Source: Lutjanus erythropterus (taxonomy: Eukaryota; Chordata; Actinopteri; Lutjaniformes; Lutjanidae). From it: a stretch of 64,000 bases of DNA. Numbering within the stretch: the stretch's first letter is position 1; each line of letters begins with the position of its first letter. Positions 19,941-29,808 of the stretch are shown piece by piece. The position numbers and the translations under genes were made by a program. The stretch covers positions 25,208,094 through 25,272,093 of the forward strand of contig CM034610.1 in NCBI GenBank assembly GCA_020091685.1, in the 5' to 3' direction. The notes beneath the pieces were generated by a model. That model saw nothing but the letters and a program-made list of their open reading frames with translations, ran no database searches and had not been told where the DNA came from.

Positions 19941-20756
19941 CTCTAATTTCTCCTCCTTTGAGAAAACTAAATTGGGCTCAACGGAGAGGTTTAAATTGAA
20001 TCTTTCTTCGTTTGGTGAAACTTAATATAAAGTTAAACACTGATTTAAAAATGAATTCTTGTTGGTGCAACCCAGCCAAAGAGACAGACAGCGACTATTC
20101 TTTTCTGATGTAATATTCTTCCAGTTTGCGTGTCAAGCTGTGAAAGAATGGACCTGACGCAACACTTGTGATGGGAAATGCAAAAAAACCCCCCAAAAAC
20201 CTACCCTTTGCTGCCATTTACAAAACCATAAGCCACTGAAGTAAGAGGCTCAATACCCACAGCTACTCTGTTTTAAGTGGCACTAATCCAATTATCTTGG
20301 GGGTGACTGAATGCCAAACGTGCCTGTAAAGCTCCTTCCGTCCTCGTGGAATTACTAAATACACCCTCGCACTCGCATCGGGCACCATCCTCCAACTGGC
20401 AGAGACATTTACACCGCTTTGTGCGCAATAAGTCGTGCAGTCACTACTGCTCCGCTGTGTCAGGTATTCCAGGAAAAACATGGCAGCCATGTTGTGAACG
20501 GGGGCCGAGGGAGTTGTTTCCAGGACAGTGAAAGCAAATGTGTGTGTGTGTGAGGGATGGATGGATGGATAGCAGTTGCTCATAATCCTGCCCATAACAC
20601 TCCCCCTCAGGCGATGTCGAGCAAGGTATCACTCCACCTCACTCCCCCTCCCTCTCCTCCTCTCCCACCAACCCTCCGCGGCCAGACGGAGCGAGAGTCT
20701 CAGACGTTTTAATTATTCACCAGGTGAGGATGACTCACAGTGGCTGAACAGCCTTG

Positions 20757-20885
20757 AGAAGGAGGAAGAGGAGGAGGAGAGGGAGGAGGAGGAGGAAGAT
20801 GAGAAGCAGAGGAGGAGAGGAGGGGAAGAGTTGGCACAGAAGGTGGAGGAAGAGAGGAAACGATGGGAGGAGGAAGAGGAAGAGA
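20757..20885. repeat. Purine-only GGA/GAA tract
   Basis: About 130 bases are nearly all A and G (GAGGAA, GGAGGAGG units). It yields a Glu/Arg-rich open frame that is a by-product of composition. Confidence 0.9.
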
Positions 20886-21191
20886 AGTGGTTCAGATGAT
20901 CAGTGGTCTGTTGTGTTGCTGTGAGGGGTCTGGGGAGTGTGGCGGTGGGTTATCTCAGGTCGGGTGAAAGATTTTTATTTTTTTTTTACGGCTGATGTGG
21001 GAGTTTGTAAACGTGTGACTTTTTGGAGGATTTTTTTTTCAGCTGTCTGGTTTTTCAGACATGAAGTTAAAATTCAAGTCTTTTCTTCTTCTAACGGTGG
21101 CTGTAGAGCTACAGCGAGCATATGCAACACCAACAGGATCTTATGTAATTCCTGTTTAAAAAAAATCTAATCTTATGTAATTTGTACAGTA

Positions 21192-21960
21192 CACTCTTAG
21201 AAATAAAGGTGCTAACTAGAACCACAAAAGGTTCCTTGGCTTGGCCACATAGGAGAACCATTTTTAGTTCCAGGTAGAGCCTTTTGTGAAGGTTTCACTT
21301 GGAGCCCTTTCAGCGAATTCAGCCTAGAACCCAAAATAAAAGATTACGCCTAAAACCCACCTGCAAAAGGTTTCACTCAAAACCCCCCATGGGAGGTTCT
21401 ACAGAGAACCCTTCTATGGTGTAATGTTCAAATAAGAACCCTTTCTGAGGGCTCTATCCAGAACATTTCCATCTTTTAAGGGTGCTAACAAGAGGCCACC
21501 CAGGAAATTCTACTGAGAGACCTTTTATATTCCAAGGATTTTATCCAGAGCCCACAAAGGAGGTTCTACTGAGAACTTTTTTCATATTCTGAGGGTTTTA
21601 TCAATAACCCGTCCAGGGGGTTTTACTGAGAACCCTTTTATATTCCAAGAATTTTATCTAGAACCCTCCCACAGGGTTCGATTGAGAATCTTTGTATATT
21701 CCAAGAGTTTTGTCTAGAACCCTCCCAAGGGGTTCTACTGAGAACCTTCTTATATTATGGTATAAAGAACCCTTGACAAAAGAGTTTCAAAAATCCTGAA
21801 CAATTCTTTCTGCTTAAAAGGGTTCTGTGGATGAAAAGGGTTCTCAATGGAACCATTAATCTTACAAAGTATGTTTTACTGACCCTTTTTTAAAAAAAAG
21901 GTTCTTGAGAAGCAAATGGTTCTGGGTAGAACCTCAGCCGTTCAGGAGGAACTTTTATTT
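21192..21960. mobile_element. Inverted-end minisatellite element, copy 2 (right end lost)
   Basis: It starts CACTCTTAGAAATAAAGGTG, continues CTAACTAGAACCACAAAAGG and CCTTGGCTTGG as in copy 1, and runs through GTTCTACTGAGAACC monomers to GGTTCTGGGTAGAACCTCAG, which is the same sub-terminal word as in copy 1. The expected right terminus is absent; the sequence departs near 21955. Confidence 0.7.
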
Positions 21961-22760
21961 TATGTTAATGGAACATAATGCACACATCTATCCAGACAAC
22001 CTTTTTTTGGCTGCAAACTGTCATTTAACACTTAATATTTACTGATTTAATTTATGTCTTATAGCCGAGCAGCAGGGAAGAATTGTGTCAAAACGTTATA
22101 TAAGATGCAAAAAAGAACCCAAAGACAGACCTACAGATCACAGCTGAAGTTCTGCATTATTTAAATGGAAACTATTATTCAGAGTAACATTACAGGAACC
22201 AGATTAAAGCTGGGGCAGACAGTTTATTTTTGGCATCACTGGACAAAAGTTCCATAATAACCTTTACGCATGATGTCATTCAACCGCCCTGGGAAAAAAC
22301 TAGACTTCTGCTCGTCATCCTGGCTTGTTTTCATGATTTAATCTTTAAAATCTAGATCGTCATGGGAGACGTTGGCCAATCATAGATCAGTAAGATAGTT
22401 GGAATTCAGTATTTCACAACTTGGGAGTGTCACTCAGCTATCGACCATCTTTCTCCAGAGTCGGTTACTGTACCTTTCAGGCAGTGGTGTTAAACAGTGT
22501 GAAAAACAGTAGATAATAGATGATTATCGTCAGCAGGCTTGATAATCATCTGAAACTCGTCATCGTCAGCTGCGTTGTTGCAAACATGTTCATGCACAGT
22601 CATCAAATCTAGACTGTTATCTAACTGGCAGGCTAAGGTAGCAACAGGGGCTCCTCCTTTAATCTGTGTTTGCTGTAAATAAATGTTCACTATAAACAGA
22701 ACTGTAATTCAAATCAATGCAGCACTTTCTTTCAATGGATGTTCATTTAGGCTGCCATTA

Positions 22761-22960
22761 TTAGGGGGCCAAGCCCGCGGGGGCTGGGAACCGCGAATGC
22801 AAGCATACGCGGTTCCCAGTACCAGCGGTGCTGGGAACCCTATTGTTTTTGTTCAGGTTTTTAGGGGGCCAAGCCCGCGGGGACTGGGAACCGCGAATGC
22901 AAGCATACGCGGTTCCCAGTACCAGCGGTGCTGGGAACCCTATTGTTTTTGTTCGGATTT
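22761..22960. repeat. Two tandem 100-bp units, each with a perfect 12-bp hairpin
   Basis: 22761-22860 and 22861-22960 are almost identical. Each contains CTGGGAACCGCG and its exact complement CGCGGTTCCCAG separated by 12 bases (arms 22784-22795/22808-22819 and 22884-22895/22908-22919), followed by a second CTGGGAACC that could pair instead. The units begin TTAGGGGGCCAAGCCCGCGG and end ACCCTATTG, the same ending as the leader of the A units next to them. Confidence 0.9.
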
Positions 22961-23671
22961 TTATTATTAGGGCCCGAGCACCAACCGGTGCGAGGACCCT
23001 ATTGAAATCGCAAGAATTATTATTAGGGCCCGAGCACCGACCGGTGCGAGGACCCTATTGTAATCGCAAGAATTATTATTATTTTAGTTCTCGTGACGAC
23101 AAATAAATCGCATTTTTGGGGGCCTTATCATATTCAGAGGACCGCCAAATTTGGCGGGCGCGTCAGTCCCGGCGAAAAATTACGTATTTTGAGGGTCTCG
23201 AAAATGGGCACGGCGAAATGGCTCAATAGCGCCATCTAAAGACGAGCCCCGACGGCATGTTTCTCCGACAGGCATGAAACTTGGTACGCTGATAGAACAT
23301 ACCGGGACGCACAAAAAAGCCTCTTGGAGCCATGGGCTAAACCCTACAGGAAGTCGGCCATTTTGGATTTTGCGGCCGATTTTGGCGTTTCGCACGTGTC
23401 GTATTTGAACGAACTCGTCCCACACGATTCGTCGTATCGACTTCAAAATCGCTGTGTACCATCTAGACAACATTGTGATCAAAAGTTATTGAAGGTTTTC
23501 GTTTTTGATAAAGGGCCTGCGCGTCAGATGGCGGCGAATTTTGATGTTTCGCCATGAAACAGGAAATGGCTATAATTTTGGGGTACATGGTTGGATCTGC
23601 ACCAAACTTCATGTGTATGATCAGTGTATGGGCCTGAACACAAATATATGAAAATATTCCATAACTGTCAT

Positions 23672-23686
23672 AGCGCCCCCTGCTGG
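23672..23686 (-). promoter_or_regulatory. CTCF-type motif (in A unit 1)
   Basis: On the minus strand it reads CCAGCAGGGGGCGCT, which fits CCASYAGRKGGCRSY at all 15 positions. Binding is not shown. Confidence 0.6.
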
Positions 23687-24432
23687 TGACAGGAAATGAC
23701 TTTTTTTAGATTTTGACATGCTGCTCTAAGGGTGTTGATTATTTCCAGCTCAAATTTGGTGAAGAACACCTTAACAAGTGGGTGATGCTACATTTTGAAG
23801 GTCGTGACGGTTCGCCGAAGGGTGTCGACGCTAGAGAGCGGCGAAGGACCGCGGCCCGAAAAAACGACATATTTATCAATAACTTTTGTGTACAAGTTTG
23901 CATCGGAATGAAATTTCACATGTGTGTGACAGGTCCCGGCCTGAACGTATGATATTAATTTCGTCGATGGGCGTGGCCAAACGGCTTGACCACGCCCTTT
24001 AAACAGCAGCCCCCCCGCCATGTTTAGCCGACGTGCACGAAACTTGGTACATATGTGTATCACATCCAGACGCACAAAAAAGTCTCTTGGACCCATAGGC
24101 TAAACCCGACAGGAAGTCAGCCATTTTGAATTTCCTGGTCATTTTGGCGTTTCACTCGTCTCGCATTTTAACGAACTCCTCCTAGGGAAAGAATCAGAAC
24201 GGCTTCAAATTCGCTGGCTACCTTCTTGACTACACTCTCATCAAAAGTTATTGAAAGATATTGCTCAAGTTGAAGGGCGTGGCCATACTGGGGCGGCGAA
24301 TGTTGATGTTTCGCCATAAATTCAAAATTGCCATAACTTTTGTATAAATGGTCCAATTTGCACCAAACTTCACATGTCTGATAATAGTCTGGCCCTGAAC
24401 ACATCTATATGAAAATATTCCATAATTCTCTT

Positions 24433-24447
24433 AGCGCCCCCTGGTGG
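24433..24447 (-). promoter_or_regulatory. CTCF-type motif (in A unit 1)
   Basis: On the minus strand it reads CCACCAGGGGGCGCT, followed by A. As I recall it, this is the consensus core itself. Binding is not shown. Confidence 0.65.
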
Positions 24448-26150
24448 CGACAGGAAATGTCATGTTTTACTGTTTGAGGTCCTGCTCCCACCACGTTGAC
24501 CATATCACTCTCCAATCTTGTCTGAAAAGCCTTAAGACCATGATGATACTATATCATGAAGATCAGGATGTCTCGTCAAATGGCGTTGCCCTGGCGGCGT
24601 GGCGAAGGTCAATGTTTCGCCAACACACAGGAAGTTGCTATAACTGAACTGTACATGGTCTGATCTGCCTGAAATTTCACAAGTTTATTAACATTCCTGG
24701 TCTGAACATATGGTATGAGTTTCGTCCATGTCCGTGGTCAAATGGCGTGGCCACGCCCATTAACGCGTTTCGCCAAAACACAGGAAGTGGCTTTAACCTC
24801 ATTGTACTTGGTCAAAACTGCCTGAAACTTTACATGTTCATCAACAGTCCCCACCTGAACATGTGATATGAGTTCTGTCCATGGGCGTGGCCAAATGGCT
24901 TAACCACGCCCTTTGACGTGCGGCGCCGCAAATAATGAGTTTTGCCGATGTTTACGAAAATTGGTACACATATGTATCACAGGGAGATGAACAAAAAAGT
25001 CTCTTGGACCCATAGGCTAAAGTCAACAGGAAGTCAGCAATTTTGAATTTCGTGCTCAATTTTGGCGTTTTTCACATGTCCTCTTTTAACTAATTCCTCC
25101 TACAGAAATGTTTCAATTGACTTCAAAATTTGAGTGGACCATCTAGACAAGTGTGTGATTAAAACTTATTAAAAGATTTGGTCAGCGTTAAACGCTGGGG
25201 CTGTAGCGGGGTGGCGAATTTTGGCGTTTCGCCATGAAACAGGAAATTGCTATAACTTTAATGTAAATGAGCCAATCTGCATCAAACTTCACATGTGTGA
25301 TAATAAGCATGCCCTATGTAATACTGGGGGCAGGAAATGACAGTGAATTCCTTTAAAAAGTAGTTCATTCAAAAATGAAATTGCACTAAATATCTACTCA
25401 TTCCTGTGCTGATGTGAGGAGGGATGAAGATCTCCAGTTCACAAGACACTCCCATAGTTTAAGCAGAAAACAGAACTGTGGTCAAATCCAGTGCAATTGA
25501 AGTGAAGAGTGATCAGTTTTACAATGTAAAAATGAACACAAAAAGCTCACAAAATGTCTCCATGCTGCACAAATGATTTAATCCTGGAACACACTCAGAC
25601 AACAGACAGAGTTTTTCTCAGAAACAGTGACCTGTTATGCATAGAGTTTCCTTAGCAAACTTTCACAAAAGAAGAAAATGTCTGAGCACTTGGACATAGA
25701 AGAGAAACGTTTTTTTTTGGCTGCAGCCGTGCCGCTTGGGATAGAGCTCGTGTACGTGCTTCAGCCGTGTGCATGCATTTCCAGTCTCAGAGGCTACAGT
25801 TGACAATGAGGCTGAAAACACGGTGTAAATGGTGTCTTTTTGGGTTACATTTTACTGTCACCTCTTACAGACACTTAAATCACACCACAGGAGCGGTACA
25901 GAGACAGTTTGTGGGTTATTTGTGCGCACTTGAGGTCTTCACCCGTCCTTGCATCAGCACGGGGGTGAGAGGGTGTCGAGAGCCGTTTGGTTTTCGGGGC
26001 GGACCGTGGCTTCGGGGCGACGTCCGACGGTCGCGGCGACGCGTGGCCTCTCCGCTCCGGGGCGAGTCCGGCGGGCGGGCGGCGGTGGCCGGCCCCCCGA
26101 GTGGCGCGGGGGTGCTCGGGCCCGTTCATCGCTGCTTGCAGCTTTAATTA

Positions 26151-28120
26151 TTCTTATTATTATTCTCGTGACGACAAATAAATCGCATTTTTGGGGAACT
26201 TGCCATATTCATAGGATCGCCAAATTTGGCGGGCGCGTCAGTCCCGGCGAAAAATTACGTATTTTAAGGGTCTCGAAAATGGGCGTGGCGAATTGGCTCA
26301 ATAGCGCCATCTATAGACGAGCCCCGACGGCATGTTTCTCCGACATGCACGAAACTTGGTTCGCAGATAGAACACATCGGGACGCACAAAAAAGCCTCTT
26401 GGAGCCATGGGCTAAACCCTACAGGAAGTCGGCCATTTTGGGTTGTGCGGCCGATTTTGGCGTTTCGCACGTGTCGTATTTGAACGAACTCGTCCCACAC
26501 GATTCGTCGTATCGACTTCAAAATCGCTGTGTAGCATCTAGACAACATTGTGATCAAAAGTTATAGAAGGTTTACGTTTTTGATAAAGGGCCTGCGCGTC
26601 AGGTGGCGGCGAATTTTGGCGTTTCGCCATGAAACAGGAAATGGCTATAATTTTGGGGTACATGGTCAGATCTGCACCAAACTTCATGTGTATGATCAGT
26701 GTATGGGCCTGAACACAAATATATGAAAATATTCCATAATTGTCATAGCGCCCCCTGCTGGCGACAGGAAATTACATGTTTTACAGTTTGAGGTCCTGCT
26801 CCCACCACGTTGACCATATCAAACTCCAATCTGGTCTGAAAAGCCTTAAGACCTTGATGATGCTATATCATGAAGATCAGGACATCTCGTCAAACGGCGT
26901 TGCCCTGGCGGCGTGGCGAAGGTCAATGTTTCGCCAACACACAGGAAGTTGCTGTAACTGGACTGTACATGGTCTGATCTGCCTGAAATTTCACATGTTT
27001 ATTAACAGTCCCAGACTGAACATATGGTATGAGTTTCGTCCATGTCCATTTGGCCACGCCCATTAACGCGTTTCGCCAAAACACAGGAAGTGGCTTTAAC
27101 CTCCCTGTACTTGGTCAAAACTGCCTGAAACTTCACATGTCCATTAACAGTCCTGACCTGAACATGTGATATGAGTTTTGTCCATGGGCGTGGCCAAATG
27201 GTCTGACCACGCCCTTTAACGTGCGGCGCCGCAAATAGTGAGTTTTGCCGATGTTTACGAAAATTGGTACACATATGTATCACATGGAGATGAACAAAAA
27301 AGTCTCTTAAACCCATAGGCTAAAGTCAACAGGAAGTCAGCCATTTTGAATTTCGTGCTCAGTTTTGGCGTTTTTCACATGACCTCTTTTAACTAATTCC
27401 TCCTACAGAAATGTTTCAATTGACTTCAAAATTTGAGTGGACCATCTAGACAAGTGTGTGATTAAAACTTATTAAAAGATTTGGTCAGCGTTACACGCTG
27501 TGGCTGTAGTGGGGTGGCGAATTTTGGCGTTTCGCCATGAAACAGGAAATTGCTATAACTTTAATGTAAATTGTACAATCTGCATCAAACTTGACTTGTG
27601 TGATAATAGTCATGCCCTGAACACATCTACATAATACTGGGAGCAGGAAACAACATGGAATTCCTTACAAAAGAAAATGTCTGAGGACTTTGACATAGAA
27701 GAGGAACATCATTTATTTGCTGTGTTACTTGGGCTACAGCTTGTCTACCCGCTTCAACTGTGCTGCATGTGCTTCCAGTCTGAGAGGTTACATTTGACAA
27801 TTGAGCTGAAAACATGGTGTAAATGGTGTCTTTTTGGGTTATATTTAACTGTCACCTCTTAGACACTTAAATCACACCACATGAGCGGTACAGAGACATT
27901 TTGTGGGTTATTTGAGTGTTTTTACATGTACCAGATTTGGCTGCGCAGCTGGTTTTTGCCGAAGCTCAGGTAGCATAATGTGCGCTTGAGGCCTTCGCCC
28001 GTCCTCGCGCCCCTCCACCCGGGACGGGTCCGGCGGCCGGGCGGCGGTGGCCGGCCCCCCCGAGTGGCGCGGGGGTGCGAGGGCCCGACCACAGCTGCTT
28101 GCAGCTTTAATTATTATTAT
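26151..28120 (+). repeat. A-type repeat unit 2 with a CTCF-like motif
   Basis: It restarts with TCTCGTGACGACAAATAAATCGC exactly as unit 1 does after its leader, and follows unit 1 closely (26160-26770 against 23090-23700; 26770-27650 against 24440-25330). The module 23700-24430 and the segment 25340-25660 are absent. The tail (28000-28092) is GC-rich and ends GCTGCTTGCAGCTTTAATTATT before a (TTA)n run. The CTCF-like motif is at 26747-26761. Confidence 0.7.
26747..26761 (-). promoter_or_regulatory. CTCF-type motif (in A unit 2)
   Basis: The minus strand reads CCAGCAGGGGGCGCT, a full match to CCASYAGRKGGCRSY and identical to the motif in unit 1. Confidence 0.6.
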
Positions 28121-29808
28121 TATTATTATTTTTATTCTTCCCCGCATAAAACTCATGCTGCAGGCTAAACCGTGCAAGGTAGGGCGGTGCAATTTGGAGG
28201 GCTGGCCCAGACCCCCGCACGTAACTCAGATGCAAAAAACTGCACATGTCAGCCTACAGGGGGCGCTATAACCAAGGACAACGCGTTTTGGCCTATAACT
28301 CCCACACCGTATGTCGCACATTCAAAAACCTTATATCCCCATATTCCTTGAATGGAGCTGAGTCACTTTGTAATTGGCCACGCCCACTTCCGCCTAAATA
28401 ATTTTTTCGCAAAATCGCGAAAACTGGCAAACCTGCTTTTTCGTACTACTCCTAGGGATTTTGTTCGATCTGCATGAAAATTGGCCCGGACACTCTTCTG
28501 CTCCTCATGAGCTAAAGTTATCTAAAGATTTTTTTTGGGTTGAAAATTCCGCGAATTATTAACGAACAAATTTCCGTAGCTAGCCTTAAAAATGGAAAAT
28601 CTTGCATATCTCGGTCAAAGTAAATGCTATCGACACCAAATCAGAGATCCTTGGTTGGCATGAGACTGGGAGCCTATGAGCTGAATTTGGCGAATGTTGG
28701 CACCTAGGGGGCGCTACAAATGTGGGAAATTCATATCTCTAGAACAGCTGCACCGATTTCTACGAAATTTGGTCCGTACGATGTAGGGCCAGTCCTGAGG
28801 CCATATCTTCAAGGGGGTCATGACAGGTCAATGTGGGCGGGGCTTATTACAAGATAAACAAAAAAAGTTAATTTCTGCCAAAGTATAATACTTAGGGCTT
28901 TGAAATTTTATGGGTACATGTAGAATAGGACTCAGATCCCGCCTACCGAAAATCGCGTTTGTGCTCCACTAGGGGGCGCTATAACGCATTTTTGCCTATA
29001 ACTTCCACATTTTAAATGACACGTTGAAAAATCTTATATTGCCGTATTCCCTGAAAAGCGCTGGATTTTCTGACGTAGGCCCCGCCCACTTTCGCCGCAA
29101 ATTCCCGTCGCTAAGTCGCCACATGTCCGAAACCTACTTTTTCGAACTCCTCCTACAATTTAAGCGCAATCTGTGCCAAACTTTGCACGCAGAATGTCTA
29201 GATGTGTCTGATCAAACCTTATCAAAAGAATTGTTGCACGACAAAAAATGCGCTAATTATAACCGAACGATTTTTTGGCTAGCTTAAAAAACACATGTTG
29301 TGTCATATTTCGGTCAAACTAAAGTCTTTCGACTTCAAACTTAAGACGCTCCTTCCAGAGGTCATCCGCAGACTCTGTGCCGAATTTGGTGCGGATCGGC
29401 CGATAGGGGGCGCTACAAACCCCAAAACATCGAGTTTCCCAAAAGTTGCTCGGATTCCTACGAAATTCGCTGTGCATGATGTGGACTCCCTCCTGAGGCC
29501 GACCGCAAACTTACGTAATGATTGGTCAAAGTGGGCGGGATTTATTACAACAAATCAAAATCACCACGCATTCTGCCTTTGGCACTACCAGCGCACAGCC
29601 ACTACAGTGAATACTGCAGCTCAGCACTGGCCTGTGTCCTGACAATTGCCCTGAAATGGAACACCGCAGCTAGGACGACGGCGCGCGTCCCCGCGATCGC
29701 CCCGAGCCCCGCGTCCCTCGGAGCCCGCGGCGGTGGGTTCCGAGGGCCGCGGGGACCGGCTCGCGCGGGGAGGCTTGGCCCCCGTTCATAACTGCTTGCA
29801 GTTCTAGT
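28121..29808 (+). repeat. B-type repeat unit 1 with several CTCF-like motifs
   Basis: It starts in TTATTCTTCCCCGCATAAAAC and GCTGCAGGCTAAACCGTGCAAG, runs through modules with GCCTATAACT(T/C)CCACA, GGCCCCGCCCACTTTCGCCG and TTCGAACTCCTCCTA, and ends in a CpG-rich tail (29680-29790) and ACTGCTTGCAGTTCTAGTTATT. Each module contains one GGGGGCGCTA word: 28253-28268, 28701-28716, 28966-28981, 29400-29415. The closing TGCTTGCAG and the (TTA)n edges link it to the A units. Confidence 0.7.
28966..28980 (+). promoter_or_regulatory. CTCF-type motif (in B unit 1)
   Basis: CCACTAGGGGGCGCT on the plus strand fits CCASYAGRKGGCRSY at all positions. Weaker matches in the same unit are at 28253, 28701 and 29400. 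Confidence 0.6.

Larger units (their letters stand above)
22970..26150 (+). repeat. A-type repeat unit 1 with CTCF-like motifs
   Basis: It begins with two ~56-bp leader copies (GGGCCCGAGCACC then GGTGCGAGGACCCTATTG at 22970 and 23026). The body consists of modules with the recurring words CGAAACTTGGTAC, GACGCACAAAAAAGTCTCTTGG, AGGAAGTC(A/G)GCCATTTTG, TTTCGCCA and AACAGGAAAT. It closes with a GC-rich tail (25965-26123) whose GGTGCTCGGGCCC is the exact inverse of the leader start, then GCTGCTTGCAGCTTTAATTATT. No coding frame is shared between units. CTCF-like motifs are at 23672-23686 and 24433-24447. The segment 25340-25660 is not shared with unit 2 and may be a later insertion. I do not know the name of this family. 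Confidence 0.7.

Noticed and set aside
20576-20899. 107-codon Glu/Arg-rich open frame
   Set aside because: It follows from the purine tract; a GGA/GAA run has no stop codons. No splice or family evidence.
25949-26566. 205-codon open frame on the plus strand
   Set aside because: It runs from the GC-rich tail of A unit 1 into A unit 2, across the (TTA)n junction, and has no conserved domain. The other units do not share the frame.
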